A stretch of DNA of 64,000 nucleotides from positions 1-64,000 of the forward strand of contig NZ_SLXO01000005.1 of NCBI RefSeq assembly GCF_004341375.1. The letters run 5' to 3'. Positions 1 to 7,071 of this stretch are shown here, piece by piece. A program made the translations under genes and the position numbers. Under the pieces are notes generated by a model. That model searched no databases. It saw only the letters and a list, made by a program, of their open reading frames with translations, and was not told the origin of the DNA. The first letter of the stretch is position 1; the number at the start of each line of letters is the position of its first letter. The DNA is from Rhodothalassium salexigens DSM 2132. GTDB lineage: Bacteria > Pseudomonadota > Alphaproteobacteria > Sphingomonadales > Rhodothalassiaceae.

Positions 1-2
1 CG

Positions 3-95
3 ACCCGCTACGACAAAACCGCCGACAGCTATCTCGGCTTCATCCATCTCACCTCGATCCGCCTCTGGTTCCGCCACTTCGTCAACAGCCCCTAG
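3..95 (+). CDS. IS5-family transposase, C-terminal fragment (5' part lies outside the window)
   Basis: Reading from base 3, 30 codons (TRYDKTADSYLGFIHL onwards) end at the TAG at 93-95. The pattern RYDKTA...F...L.S.RLW.RHFVN is the usual C-terminus of DDE transposases of the IS5 family in Alphaproteobacteria. The rest of the element lies left of the window. The stop codon falls inside CTAG (92-95), a tetranucleotide that IS5-type elements commonly duplicate on insertion, so the inserted DNA may end near base 91. Family assignment rests on this short tail only; the IS subgroup cannot be named. Confidence 0.75.
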   Translation, partial: TRYDKTADSYLGFIHLTSIRLWFRHFVNSP

Positions 96-328
96 TGCCG
101 TACATACGGCAAGGGATTTCATACGCTGTCAAGAGCAGCGCTCTCGTGTTTGAAGCGGATGGACGGATAGCCCTAGGGCCGAAGCGAGCCTCTTTTACAA
201 AAGCCGTTATGGATGAAACCACATTGGAGGTGCGCGAAACGGTTGATGCGTGCCGAAAGATTGGTCGTTGGTTCGCTGCTGCTGGAGACACCACAACTAT
301 ACTGGCCGCTTGGGGGATCAGAGTATGA
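96..328 (+). pseudogene. ABC-three-component system middle component, 5'-truncated by the IS element
   Basis: An open frame runs through 96-328 and ends in RKIGRWFAAAGDTTTILAAW followed by GIRV. This resembles the C-terminus of the 'middle component' (MC) proteins of ABC-3C systems, which close with a (L/I)GRWF...AG...G(V/I)RP-like tail. Only about 75 C-terminal codons remain; the N-terminal part is replaced by the IS5-type transposase end. The stop overlaps the next gene's start (ATGA at 325-328), the tight coupling typical of MC and ATPase genes. The frame stays open back to base 2 and has a GTG at 95, so a short peptide could be translated, but the gene is most likely dead. The MC assignment rests on remembered family features and gene position, not on a search. 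Confidence 0.55.
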
Positions 329-2265
329 GCTTTATCATTCGATCAATCACGATTTATTCTTATGCAGGTGAGACGCGTACGCTGACCTTCCGCACCCACG
401 GTCTGAACATTATTACGGGCCGCGCAAAGACCGGAAAGTCGTCGATCAGCGATATCCTCGACTATTGTTTTGGTCGTAGTGAGTGTTATGTGGCGGAAGG
501 CGTTATACGCCAGCACGTATCGTGGTTCGGCGTCGAGGTTCAAAATGGCGACGGCGTATTGTTCATAGCACGCCGTAATCCAGGCCAATCTGGCAATACC
601 AGCCCGGATATCTATATCCGTCGTGGTGCTTATGATGCACCGCCGCTGTATCCGGACCTTCACAAAAACACCACGGAAGAAGCTCTAATACGCCTATTGA
701 CCCGTTTTGCGGGCATTTCAGAAAACGAAAATAGGCCATTAACCGGCACGCGAGGACCGCTCCAGGCGACGATTCGCCATGCATTGTGGCTTTGTTTTCA
801 AAAGCAGGATGAGATTGCCAGTCGAGAGCGATTGTTCCACAGGCAGGGCGATCAATTCATTCCGCAACATATCAAAGACACGATTCCCTATTTCTTGGGA
901 GCTGTGAATGAGGAGCACTTTCTTCGCCAAAACGAGCTTGACGTAGCCCGCGCTCACCTTCGGCAGCTTGAGTCTCGCCGCGTTGCGCTATCCAGAAATT
1001 CGACAAACGTACTTCAGCGGTTAAGGCGGTTCCTACTTGATGGAAAGCGTGTTGGTGTGATTGACCAACACTTTGATAGCGATGACTTTGATGTATGTGT
1101 TCAAACGCTTGGCAATGCAATAAAGGCAGACATTCAGGCTCCAGCGATTCATTCCGATTCGAGTGAGCAAATTTCCAGACTTGAAGACGAACTCTACACC
1201 TTGCGCCAACAGCTTTCGAACGTTCAATCGGACACCCGTGCTACACGGTTGTTTTTGGGCGAACAAAACGCATACACAAGAGAAGTGGTCGAGCAACGTG
1301 CCCGCCTTTCGTCGCTTCACCTGTTCACAGGAAAAGCACAGTCTATAGAAGAGTGTCCATTATGCGAAAGCCAATTAGAGGCCCCCACGCCTTCGGTAGA
1401 AGACATCAACTCCTCTTTGGCTGTCTTAGATAAACAACTCCAAACAGTGGTTGCGGAAAGTCCTCATTTGCAGCAACGGCTCGACGTGCTTAACAAAAAG
1501 AAGTCCGAGATCGGCACTGCCATCGTTGATGCGCAGCGGGCTTTAGAACGAGCTTATACCGAGGATGCTCGGGCAAAGGCTCAACGGGATCAGGTTATTG
1601 AGCGGGCTCGTGTGGTGGGACGTATTAGTGCTTTTCTCGAAGAGCTTGCTCCATCCGAAGAAGATTCAGATCTCGATAATCAGATCGAGCGAGCGAAGCA
1701 CAGCGTAGAGGCTCTTGAAGAGGTTGTCAGTGCTGAGGACGTTGGACAGCGCATCGATACATTCTTAAATCTCATTAGCGACAAGATGTCTTACTACGCC
1801 AAGCAACTTGAGTTGGAGCACGGCGGGAGTCGTGTCCGATTGGACCTGAAGAAACTGACGGTGGTTGCGGACACGGTTACAGGTCCAATTCCTCTCAACC
1901 GAATGGGCAGTGGAGAGAATTGGATCGGCTATCATGTCTTGACGCATCTCGCTTTGCACCACTGGTTCCGATCACGGAACCGGCCTGTTCCTGGATTCTT
2001 GGTATTCGACCAACCTTCTCAAGCGCACTATCCTCCTGAAGCAGATCAGGAGGGACGGTTAGACCCTCTGGAAGACGATGACAGGCGTGCTGTGCATAAT
2101 CTCTTTGAGCTTATGCACGAGGCAAGTGAGGATATCGGCGACGGGTTTCAGTTAATAGTTTTTGACCATGCACATTTAGAAGTCGACTGGTTCGAGGATG
2201 CAATTGTTGAAGAGTGGAGGGGAGCAAAGGCTCTGGTGCCTGCGAGTTGGATTGAGTCACCATAA
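325..2265 (+). CDS. DUF3732-type SMC/Rad50-like ABC ATPase of an ABC-3C conflict system
   Basis: A 646-residue protein if read from the ATG at 325, which overlaps the preceding stop; an upstream in-frame start at 250 is less likely because it would extend far into the middle-component frame. It has a Walker A motif GRAKTGKS (residues 32-39), a long helical middle (about 200-500) carrying CPLC (C344, C347) like a Rad50 zinc hook, an ABC-signature-like MGSGENWIGYH (from about 527), a Walker B-like FLVFDQPSQAH (558-567; Gln follows the Asp) and an H-loop-like VFDHAH (612-617). This layout matches DUF3732 ATPases, which comparative genomics assigns to ABC-three-component systems thought to sense foreign DNA and trigger an effector. 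The effector gene is not in the window. Codon use is visibly less GC-rich than in the core genes, in keeping with island location. Confidence 0.75.
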   Translation: MSFIIRSITIYSYAGETRTLTFRTHGLNIITGRAKTGKSSISDILDYCFGRSECYVAEGVIRQHVSWFGVEVQNGDGVLFIARRNPGQSGNTSPDIYIRRGAYDAPPLYPDLHKNTTEEALIRLLTRFAGISENENRPLTGTRGPLQATIRHALWLCFQKQDEIASRERLFHRQGDQFIPQHIKDTIPYFLGAVNEEHFLRQNELDVARAHLRQLESRRVALSRNSTNVLQRLRRFLLDGKRVGVIDQHFDSDDFDVCVQTLGNAIKADIQAPAIHSDSSEQISRLEDELYTLRQQLSNVQSDTRATRLFLGEQNAYTREVVEQRARLSSLHLFTGKAQSIEECPLCESQLEAPTPSVEDINSSLAVLDKQLQTVVAESPHLQQRLDVLNKKKSEIGTAIVDAQRALERAYTEDARAKAQRDQVIERARVVGRISAFLEELAPSEEDSDLDNQIERAKHSVEALEEVVSAEDVGQRIDTFLNLISDKMSYYAKQLELEHGGSRVRLDLKKLTVVADTVTGPIPLNRMGSGENWIGYHVLTHLALHHWFRSRNRPVPGFLVFDQPSQAHYPPEADQEGRLDPLEDDDRRAVHNLFELMHEASEDIGDGFQLIVFDHAHLEVDWFEDAIVEEWRGAKALVPASWIESP

Positions 2266-2372
2266 CCGATGCATGCTCGTGTAATGGAAAACGAGAAAGT
2301 GAGTTCCATGTCCTGTCTCCTGAGAACCAGATGTTTATAAAAATTTTTGCCACAGGGTTTACCGTCGACGGT

Positions 2373-2948
2373 TCACTTTTCTGTTCCGCTTCTCAGTATT
2401 TTTAAAGCCTTCACCCGCTGTGCATGTCGCAGGCTGACGGCCTTTCCGATTTCCAACACGACTTCCTCATGGCCCTTGTTCTCTGCCCAAAAGGCGGCGG
2501 TTCGGCCCTTGTCGGTCAGCGCGTTTGTATCGGCCCCGTGATCGAGTAGCAGCGCGACCGCATCACCACGTCCGCACCACGCCGCGACATGCAGCGGCGT
2601 CCAGTCCCGGCCTGCCTTGGCGTTAACGTCCGCACCGTTCTTCAGAAGCACGTCCATTGTCTTCGTATGGCCGTAACTCCCGGCGATATGGAGCGCGGTC
2701 CATGTGCCCTTGTCTGTAGTCTGCGCATTCACAGGCGCACCGGCTTCCAGTAGCAGGCGGGTTATTTCAGGGGTTTCCTCCAGCGCTGCCGTGTGCAGCG
2801 GCATCCAGCCGTCTTCACCGGGCACGGACATTTTGGCCCCGGTCAGGATCAGGGATCGACACCTTGCGAGATCGCCCTCGCGTATCGCCTTCTTCAGACT
2901 TCGCCCGATCAGCTCCGCGTTTTCATTCACCCGTCTTGCCTTTCGCAC
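2373..2948 (-). CDS. Ankyrin-repeat protein
   Basis: A protein of up to 191 residues made mostly of ankyrin repeats. Repeated patterns visible are DGWMPLHTAALEETPEITRL, WTALHIAGSYGHTKTMDVLL, DWTPLHVAAWCGRGDAVALL and a divergent GRTAAFWAENKGHEEVVLEI, so about four repeats flanked by an N-terminal helix and a basic C-terminus. Ankyrin stacks bind proteins; no catalytic domain or signal peptide is visible, so a cytoplasmic binding role is inferred. The first codon is GTG with only a weak AAGG upstream; a second GTG at 2930 (VNENAEL) is an alternative. It is convergent with the ABC-3C ATPase gene and lies in the mobile region, but nothing in the sequence ties it to that system. Confidence 0.8.
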   Translation of the reverse strand: MRKARRVNENAELIGRSLKKAIREGDLARCRSLILTGAKMSVPGEDGWMPLHTAALEETPEITRLLLEAGAPVNAQTTDKGTWTALHIAGSYGHTKTMDVLLKNGADVNAKAGRDWTPLHVAAWCGRGDAVALLLDHGADTNALTDKGRTAAFWAENKGHEEVVLEIGKAVSLRHAQRVKALKILRSGTEK

Positions 2949-3202
2949 CCTTGTTTGCGGCGGCAGGTGTTCGGTTCACGCTCAAGATGACCATCCCCCG
3001 CCGGGTTTCGTCCTCCTGAAACGGCCTGTTCTAGCCGTCTGGGACCGTCCGCAAGGCTGCCCGCCAGCATAGCAGGCGGCGCGCTTTGCCGCGACCGTGT
3101 AACCCGCACCACTCGCTAGCGCGGCCTTGCCGTCCGGTCCTCCAACGACGGCTTCCCACGAACCGTATTCGGACTTCAACCCCAACGATGGAGGACATCG
3201 AC

Positions 3203-3409
3203 ATGAGCGAGAACACCAGAAACACCAGCGCCCCCAGCCACATCGTGTGGTTCGCGCCAGACAGGGAAAACGCGCCCTGGACCCGCATCGGGGCACAGTG
3301 GCCGACCAAGAACGGCAAGAGCTTCCGCCAGGTGCTCAACGTCTTCCCGACCGCACCGGGCCGCATCTTCGTCTGCCGCAATCAACCGAAGAACGGGGCC
3401 GCCGCATAA
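3203..3409 (+). CDS. Small conserved mobile-element protein (W.RIG..WP motif)
   Basis: 68 residues starting MSENTRNTSAPSHIVWFAPD. A GGAGG at 3190-3194 sits nine bases before the ATG at 3203, which decides the start over the in-frame ATG at 3188. The core pattern W-T-R-I-G-x-x-W-P-x-K-x-GK-x-F...L...P...GR-x-x-x-R is one I recognise from unnamed small proteins on plasmids and integrative conjugative elements of Alphaproteobacteria. It has no Cys pair, membrane helix or signal peptide. It is the first of three same-strand small genes, each with its own Shine-Dalgarno sequence. Function unknown. Confidence 0.75.
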   Translation: MSENTRNTSAPSHIVWFAPDRENAPWTRIGAQWPTKNGKSFRQVLNVFPTAPGRIFVCRNQPKNGAAA

Positions 3410-3438
3410 GCGGCCCCACCAAGAAGGAGGAAACACCC

Positions 3439-3840
3439 ATGCTTTACGAAACTATCTACAGGAAGCTGGACCGGTTGGGCGCAATCGCCGCCATCCAATC
3501 CGGCAAGGACTACGACAAGAGCCATATCGGCGAACCGTTCATGGACCTGAACATGGACGTGCTGGAACGCCGGGCCGACACCATCGTCATCGCGCTCTCG
3601 CACTATTTCCAGCAGAACGGCGACCTTTGCGCGGACCCGGACATGGAAATCCGCATCTATCCCGAGCGGGCCATGGCCGAGGCGCTGACCTTCCAGCAGG
3701 CGATTCCGCCGCTCTACAGGGAAGTCTATCCCGCGCCCGGCAAGGTCGTGCCGGAGCTCAAGCGTGAGCTGAACGATTTTCTGAACCTGTGGCTGAACAA
3801 CTGCCTCCGGCAGGGCCACCGCTTTACGGAGGCCGCTTGA
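3439..3840 (+). CDS. DUF6908-like mobile-element protein
   Basis: 133 residues from the ATG at 3439, preceded by AAGGAGG (3424-3430). Visible features are FMDLNMDVL, IALSHYFQQNGDL, DPDMEIRIYP, AEALTFQQ and ELNDFLNLWLNNCL. The order of these blocks (a D-L-N-x-D-V-L helix, IALSHYF, a DPDME-IRI strand and a C-terminal LNxFLxxWL helix) matches my recollection of the DUF6908 family, found beside conjugation and antirestriction genes in sphingomonad-like elements. It has no known activity. It lies 29 nt after the preceding small gene and 35 nt before the next, probably one transcript. The upstream in-frame extension to 3127 overlaps the preceding gene and is not credible. Confidence 0.75.
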   Translation: MLYETIYRKLDRLGAIAAIQSGKDYDKSHIGEPFMDLNMDVLERRADTIVIALSHYFQQNGDLCADPDMEIRIYPERAMAEALTFQQAIPPLYREVYPAPGKVVPELKRELNDFLNLWLNNCLRQGHRFTEAA

Positions 3841-3875
3841 GCGGTCTCCTTCATTTTCACGAATGGAGAATTGCT

Positions 3876-4235
3876 ATGACCGTTAAAGAACACCGCGAGC
3901 TGTCGCACGAGGACAAGCTGTACGCCTTCAAACGCGCCACCAACGGCTTCTCTCAGTCCGGAGGACGCTGGAAAGAACGCGCTGAACGCGGACTGACCGA
4001 CGAAGAGCTAAAGGCCGCGCTCGAATTTGAACTTGGCATCTATGGCGGCAGTTGTGGCCCTGGCGATATGTCACTGGCCTTCCAGGCCGCCGGGCTAAAA
4101 ATCTGGGCCGACTGGAACACGGTCGTTCCCGACCGTGACTGCAAGCCGATCTTTCAGGGCACGGCCACCATCCGCATAGCCCGCGAGGTCTATAACATCA
4201 AAGACCCGTCCGACGCCCAAATGGCGCTATTTTGA
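3876..4235 (+). CDS. Hypothetical protein of the mobile region
   Basis: 119 residues from the ATG at 3876, with GGAGA at 3865-3869. It begins MTVKEHRELSHEDKLYAFKR and contains ALEFELGIYGGSCGPGDMSL and IRIAREVYNI. It is soluble, with no signal peptide, no membrane segment and a single Cys. I do not recognise a family with confidence. Place and spacing make it the third gene of the small-gene series starting at 3203, probably co-transcribed. The longer in-frame reading from 3789 overlaps the previous gene and has no ribosome-binding site. Confidence 0.65.
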   Translation: MTVKEHRELSHEDKLYAFKRATNGFSQSGGRWKERAERGLTDEELKAALEFELGIYGGSCGPGDMSLAFQAAGLKIWADWNTVVPDRDCKPIFQGTATIRIAREVYNIKDPSDAQMALF

Positions 4236-4344
4236 CAGCGCCATCAAGGCGATCTGGCAGGTGAATTCCACTTCTTCTGCTAACAGTATTTTTAACGTAT
4301 TGCACTACGGTGATTCACAACTCTTGTTCGCGTTGATTATAGCT

Positions 4345-5019
4345 ATGTTGAAAATTCGATTCTTCCGTATCAGTATCGCCCTTATTTTGTGCATTTCTGC
4401 TTACCACTACGCAGCCGCTACCGCCTATGCTGCTGAGAGTGCGGAGATTTTAGAGGCCCAGTACAATTCCTATGTCGAAGACTCGTCAGGTTTCACTTAT
4501 CCGTTTGACGTTCCGGGTTGGGAAGACTTGCCCAAACGGATCGAGTTTTTTAGAGAAAATCCAGAGTTAAAGAACTATCGGGCCGAAATTGGTTCGCTTC
4601 TTAAAGAAGATCCGATTGAAAATGCTCTTCGCGTTGCAGAGCAGGAACGTATTTTCTTTATAAATACACCTGAAGTGAGCAGGTGCTTTGGTGGTAGGAA
4701 TTGCGTTTTCTCATCTCCAAAACTGCCGGGCCTTAGCTGCAAGCACGGCCCACTTGAGGCAGATAGAGAGTACGAATTCGTCACTATACCAGGGTGGGCA
4801 AAGCTTGAAAGCGAACGAACGATACCCTTGAGCGCGTTCAAATTGGTGTTTTTGCCATACGCCAAACAATTCAATCAGGCAATAGCATCATTGCCCGAAG
4901 CCCCGAGTTCGTGTAAGCCCTGCTTCGAAGACAAAAACGGTGAATGCGTTGAGGATCAGCGAACTGTTCAGAAACGAATAGATGAGTTGTTTGGTCAGAG
5001 CCGGAAGTCAGCGGAATAG
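4345..5019 (+). CDS. Predicted secreted protein with six Cys in its C-terminal half
   Basis: 224 residues when started at the ATG at 4345, which gives a clean Sec signal peptide (MLKIRFFRISIALILCISAY, cleavage after ATAYA). The mature part begins AESAEILEAQYNSYVEDSSG. Two Cys clusters stand out: SRCFGGRNCVF with LSCKHG, and SSCKPCFEDKNGECVED. Six Cys in the mature chain of an exported protein suggest disulphide bonds. I recognise no family. The DNA is clearly more AT-rich than neighbouring core genes, pointing to foreign origin. A GTG at 4261 would give a longer product without a proper signal peptide and is disfavoured. Confidence 0.65.
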   Translation: MLKIRFFRISIALILCISAYHYAAATAYAAESAEILEAQYNSYVEDSSGFTYPFDVPGWEDLPKRIEFFRENPELKNYRAEIGSLLKEDPIENALRVAEQERIFFINTPEVSRCFGGRNCVFSSPKLPGLSCKHGPLEADREYEFVTIPGWAKLESERTIPLSAFKLVFLPYAKQFNQAIASLPEAPSSCKPCFEDKNGECVEDQRTVQKRIDELFGQSRKSAE

Positions 5020-5060
5020 TGGCTTGCTTCAGTAGGATGCAGTAAAATTTGCTGACCGCA

Positions 5061-5087
5061 AAAAGCCGGGGCTCAGAGCCCCGGCTT
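5061..5087 (-). terminator. Intrinsic terminator overlapping the stop codon of the 77-codon gene
   Basis: An 11-bp perfect inverted repeat, 5063-5073 and 5077-5087 with a 3-nt loop (AAGCCGGGGCT and its complement). On the minus strand it runs into four T residues (plus-strand A at 5061-5064). The stem contains the stop codon (5073-5075) of the minus-strand gene, so termination and stop are fused. The stem is nearly symmetrical and could also slow plus-strand transcripts. Confidence 0.75.
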
Positions 5088-5306
5088 CGGTGCCTTGATC
5101 CGGCGCGGTGCCGGGATGAAGGCGCGCAACTGCGCATCCTTGTATGCGATCACCTTGGCGATCCGGCGCATTGCCGCGACGGCTTCGGCGTGTTCCGGTG
5201 TGCAGGGCCGTGTCGAGATAATGGCCTTGCGTGCCAGTTTGAACATTGCACTCAGTTCCCTGATCGACAGGCCGTGGAGTTGTTCGCAGCTCATCCGGTA
5301 GGTCAT
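5073..5306 (-). CDS. Small helical hypothetical protein of the mobile region
   Basis: 77 residues, MTYRMSCEQLHGLSIRELSA onwards, ending APRRIKAPKPGL. An AGGAG lies just upstream of the ATG at 5306 on the minus strand (GAGAAGGAGAAGACC), supporting the start. It contains helix-forming segments (CTPEHAEAVAAMRRIAKVIA) and a basic, proline-containing tail. It has no signal peptide or metal-binding pattern. Proteins with this CEQLHGLS...SMFK-like opening occur on alphaproteobacterial conjugative elements, but no function is known to me. Its terminator overlaps its stop codon. Confidence 0.7.
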   Translation of the reverse strand: MTYRMSCEQLHGLSIRELSAMFKLARKAIISTRPCTPEHAEAVAAMRRIAKVIAYKDAQLRAFIPAPRRIKAPKPGL

Positions 5307-5636
5307 TGGTCTTCTCCTTCTCGTCTCTCTGGCCGCGACCGCCGCGGCCTTGATGACGCTCGGAAGAAGCGCTCCGCCCGGAGCCGCATCCGCCAGGACC
5401 GAAACGAAAGAGAAGGACTGGCCTCAGCCGCTCACGCGGCAGCCAGTTGCGGCGCACCCAGGGCGGTGCGCCAGAACGAAGGAAAAAGGCCCGCGCGGAA
5501 CGCGAGCCTTGAGATACGAGGGGAAGATTGATAGCTGATGGAAGCTGTAGAACAGGCAACGGATGTGCCGATCAGGAAGGTGTGGAACAGTTAAAACTTC
5601 CACATTTTCATGGAGACAGGTATGTTTAGCCAGTGT
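5307..5636. other. Non-coding stretch between the last small gene and tRNA-Arg
   Basis: 330 bp in which I find no credible gene. It contains the promoter side of the minus-strand small gene, an imperfect GC-rich hairpin around 5487-5512 and a short GTGGAA...TTCCAC inverted repeat near 5583-5603. Open frames here are on the shadow of the tRNA or lack ribosome-binding sites. Confidence 0.5.
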
Positions 5637-5713
5637 CTCCCCGTAGCTCAGCAGGATAGAGCGCAGGATTCCTAATCCTGAGGCCACTGGTTCGAATCCA
5701 GTCGGGGAGGCCA
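5637..5713 (+). tRNA. tRNA-Arg(CCU), carried on the element
   Basis: A full 77-nt cloverleaf with encoded CCA (5711-5713). The acceptor CTCCCCG (5637-5643) pairs with CGGGGAG (5703-5709), with discriminator G5710. The anticodon stem CAGGA/TCCTG encloses loop TTCCTAA, giving anticodon CCT (CCU in RNA), which reads AGG. The T arm ACTGG-TTCGAAT-CCAGT is perfect. It sits about 100 bp left of a tRNA-Arg(CCU) 3' fragment of different sequence, so it looks like element cargo rather than the chromosomal copy. Confidence 0.95.
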
Positions 5714-5814
5714 TCCCCTCCGAAAATGGCCGAAATTTTCACACTTCCTTACACACTTTCACATTTTTTAAAAAATTCCTGTGTAATATCAGTGAGATAA
5801 ATAAGGGCTCTGTT

Positions 5815-5861
5815 GATTCCTAATCTGAGGGCCGCAGGTTCGAGTCCTGCCGGGCGCACCA
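5815..5861 (+). other. tRNA-Arg(CCU) 3' fragment, probable attR of an integrated element
   Basis: 47 bp starting GATTCCTAATCTGAGGGCC and ending CGGGCGCACCA. It contains a perfect T arm (GCAGG-TTCGAGT-CCTGC, 5834-5850), acceptor 3' strand CGGGCGC (5851-5857), discriminator A and CCA (5859-5861), and the anticodon loop TTCCTAA. There is no matching GCGCCCG 5' half: the upstream bases are AT-rich and do not fold. This is what is left when an integrase uses the 3' end of a tRNA gene as att site. It marks the change from the less GC-rich accessory region on the left to GC-rich core genes on the right. Confidence 0.8.
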
Positions 5862-5990
5862 TTTCCCGACCAATCTAGTGCCATGACGGTCGGTTTCGCC
5901 GCTTCTCGGGGCGCGACGGCCGATTGTCGGAAGTGCCGAGCGCAACCGTCACGCCGGTGCCGTCCTCAAGCCCCGGCAGCGGCGCGCGGA

Positions 5991-6788
5991 TCAAAAGGTC
6001 AGACGTAAGGTCGCCACCGGGCCAGCGCCCACCAAACGCCCGGGTTTATTGGTATCCACATACTCGATCTTCGCGCTCAGATACGGCAAGGGCGCATAGT
6101 CAAGCGCCAGGCTCCAGTCCACCTTGTTGGTGCCGAATGCACCGTCCTCGAAACCCAGCTTGGCCGACACGGTCAGCGGCAAGCCTGGCAGGCTGTAAGC
6201 GGCCCCCGTCGTCGCATAAACACCATCCTGACCGCCGAGACCGTTCTGTGCGGGCGCGTAGTTGATCGACAACAAGGTCACATCGACCGGCCCAATGGTG
6301 CGCGAGACCGAGCCATAGACCTCGTGGGAGTTCAGGCTCTGCCCCGGAGACCCCACGAACAGGAAACCCAGATACCCGATATCAAAGGTAAAGCCGGCAG
6401 CCTCGGTGCCATAGCCCGCAAACACGTCGACCTCGACGTTCGACCCGCCATAGGACGCCAGGGTTGTCGTCCCCACGCCGGCGTATACGCCAGAGCGATG
6501 GGCCAACTGGAGCGCGCCCTGCACGACCGGATCCCGATCCGAAAACGAGGTGCCCCGATAGCGATAGTCGCTAACCAGCGCCGCCGTCGCCGTCCAACTC
6601 CAGCTATCCACTTCGGCCGCGACGGGCGCGGCAGGCTCCGCGAGCACCATTCCCTCCTTCGGAGGTTGAGCCGCCGCGCCCGGAACCGCCACCACGGCCA
6701 GCCCGCCGGCGAGGAAACCCGCCGCCACCCGTGACCGCCACCGGCAGCCGATAGTGCTGCCCAACACCCCACGCCGATCACCACTCAT
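5991..6788 (-). CDS. TorF-family putative porin
   Basis: 265 residues from the ATG at 6788, which has GGAGAG seven bases upstream (an in-frame start 21 bases further upstream lacks this). An N-terminal signal peptide (hydrophobic VAAGFLAGGLAVVAVPGAAA, cleavage near AAAQ) precedes the family hallmark TAALVSDYRYRGTSFSDRDP with VVQGALQLAH and alternating strands up to a terminal Phe (ATLRLTF). TorF/CHP02001 proteins are outer-membrane beta-barrels of uncertain substrate in Proteobacteria. It is divergent from the TetR-type gene at 7072, which may regulate it; that link is only positional. Confidence 0.85.
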   Translation of the reverse strand: MSGDRRGVLGSTIGCRWRSRVAAGFLAGGLAVVAVPGAAAQPPKEGMVLAEPAAPVAAEVDSWSWTATAALVSDYRYRGTSFSDRDPVVQGALQLAHRSGVYAGVGTTTLASYGGSNVEVDVFAGYGTEAAGFTFDIGYLGFLFVGSPGQSLNSHEVYGSVSRTIGPVDVTLLSINYAPAQNGLGGQDGVYATTGAAYSLPGLPLTVSAKLGFEDGAFGTNKVDWSLALDYAPLPYLSAKIEYVDTNKPGRLVGAGPVATLRLTF

Positions 6789-7071
6789 ACCACTCTCCAA
6801 ACACCACACGTCGACACCACCGAAACGGCTGGCAGACGCAGCGCCAGACCACGGCCCTGGAGCAAGTTTATGTTATCTGTGCCCTTAATAACGTGTTACG
6901 ATGCAGTGTTTTTGATTTGGGCCACCAACCGGCCCCCGACGACCGCGCGCCACGCACCGATCCGATGGCCGCCGGTTACGGGGCGTGGCCGGTGCGCAGG
7001 AGCCGACTGGGCATGCGACGGCGGAGCCGGTGCCCGGTTCGTCTGGCCTGTTTCCACGGAACGCGCCCGCC

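Noticed and set aside
5424-5714. 96-codon minus-strand frame beginning MASPTGFEPVASGLGILRSI
   Set aside because: It is the antisense of the tRNA-Arg gene; GFEPVASGLGILRS is the well-known false protein read across tRNA genes.
5815-5861. A second functional tRNA-Arg
   Set aside because: Only the 3' half exists; upstream bases cannot form the D arm or pair with the acceptor strand.
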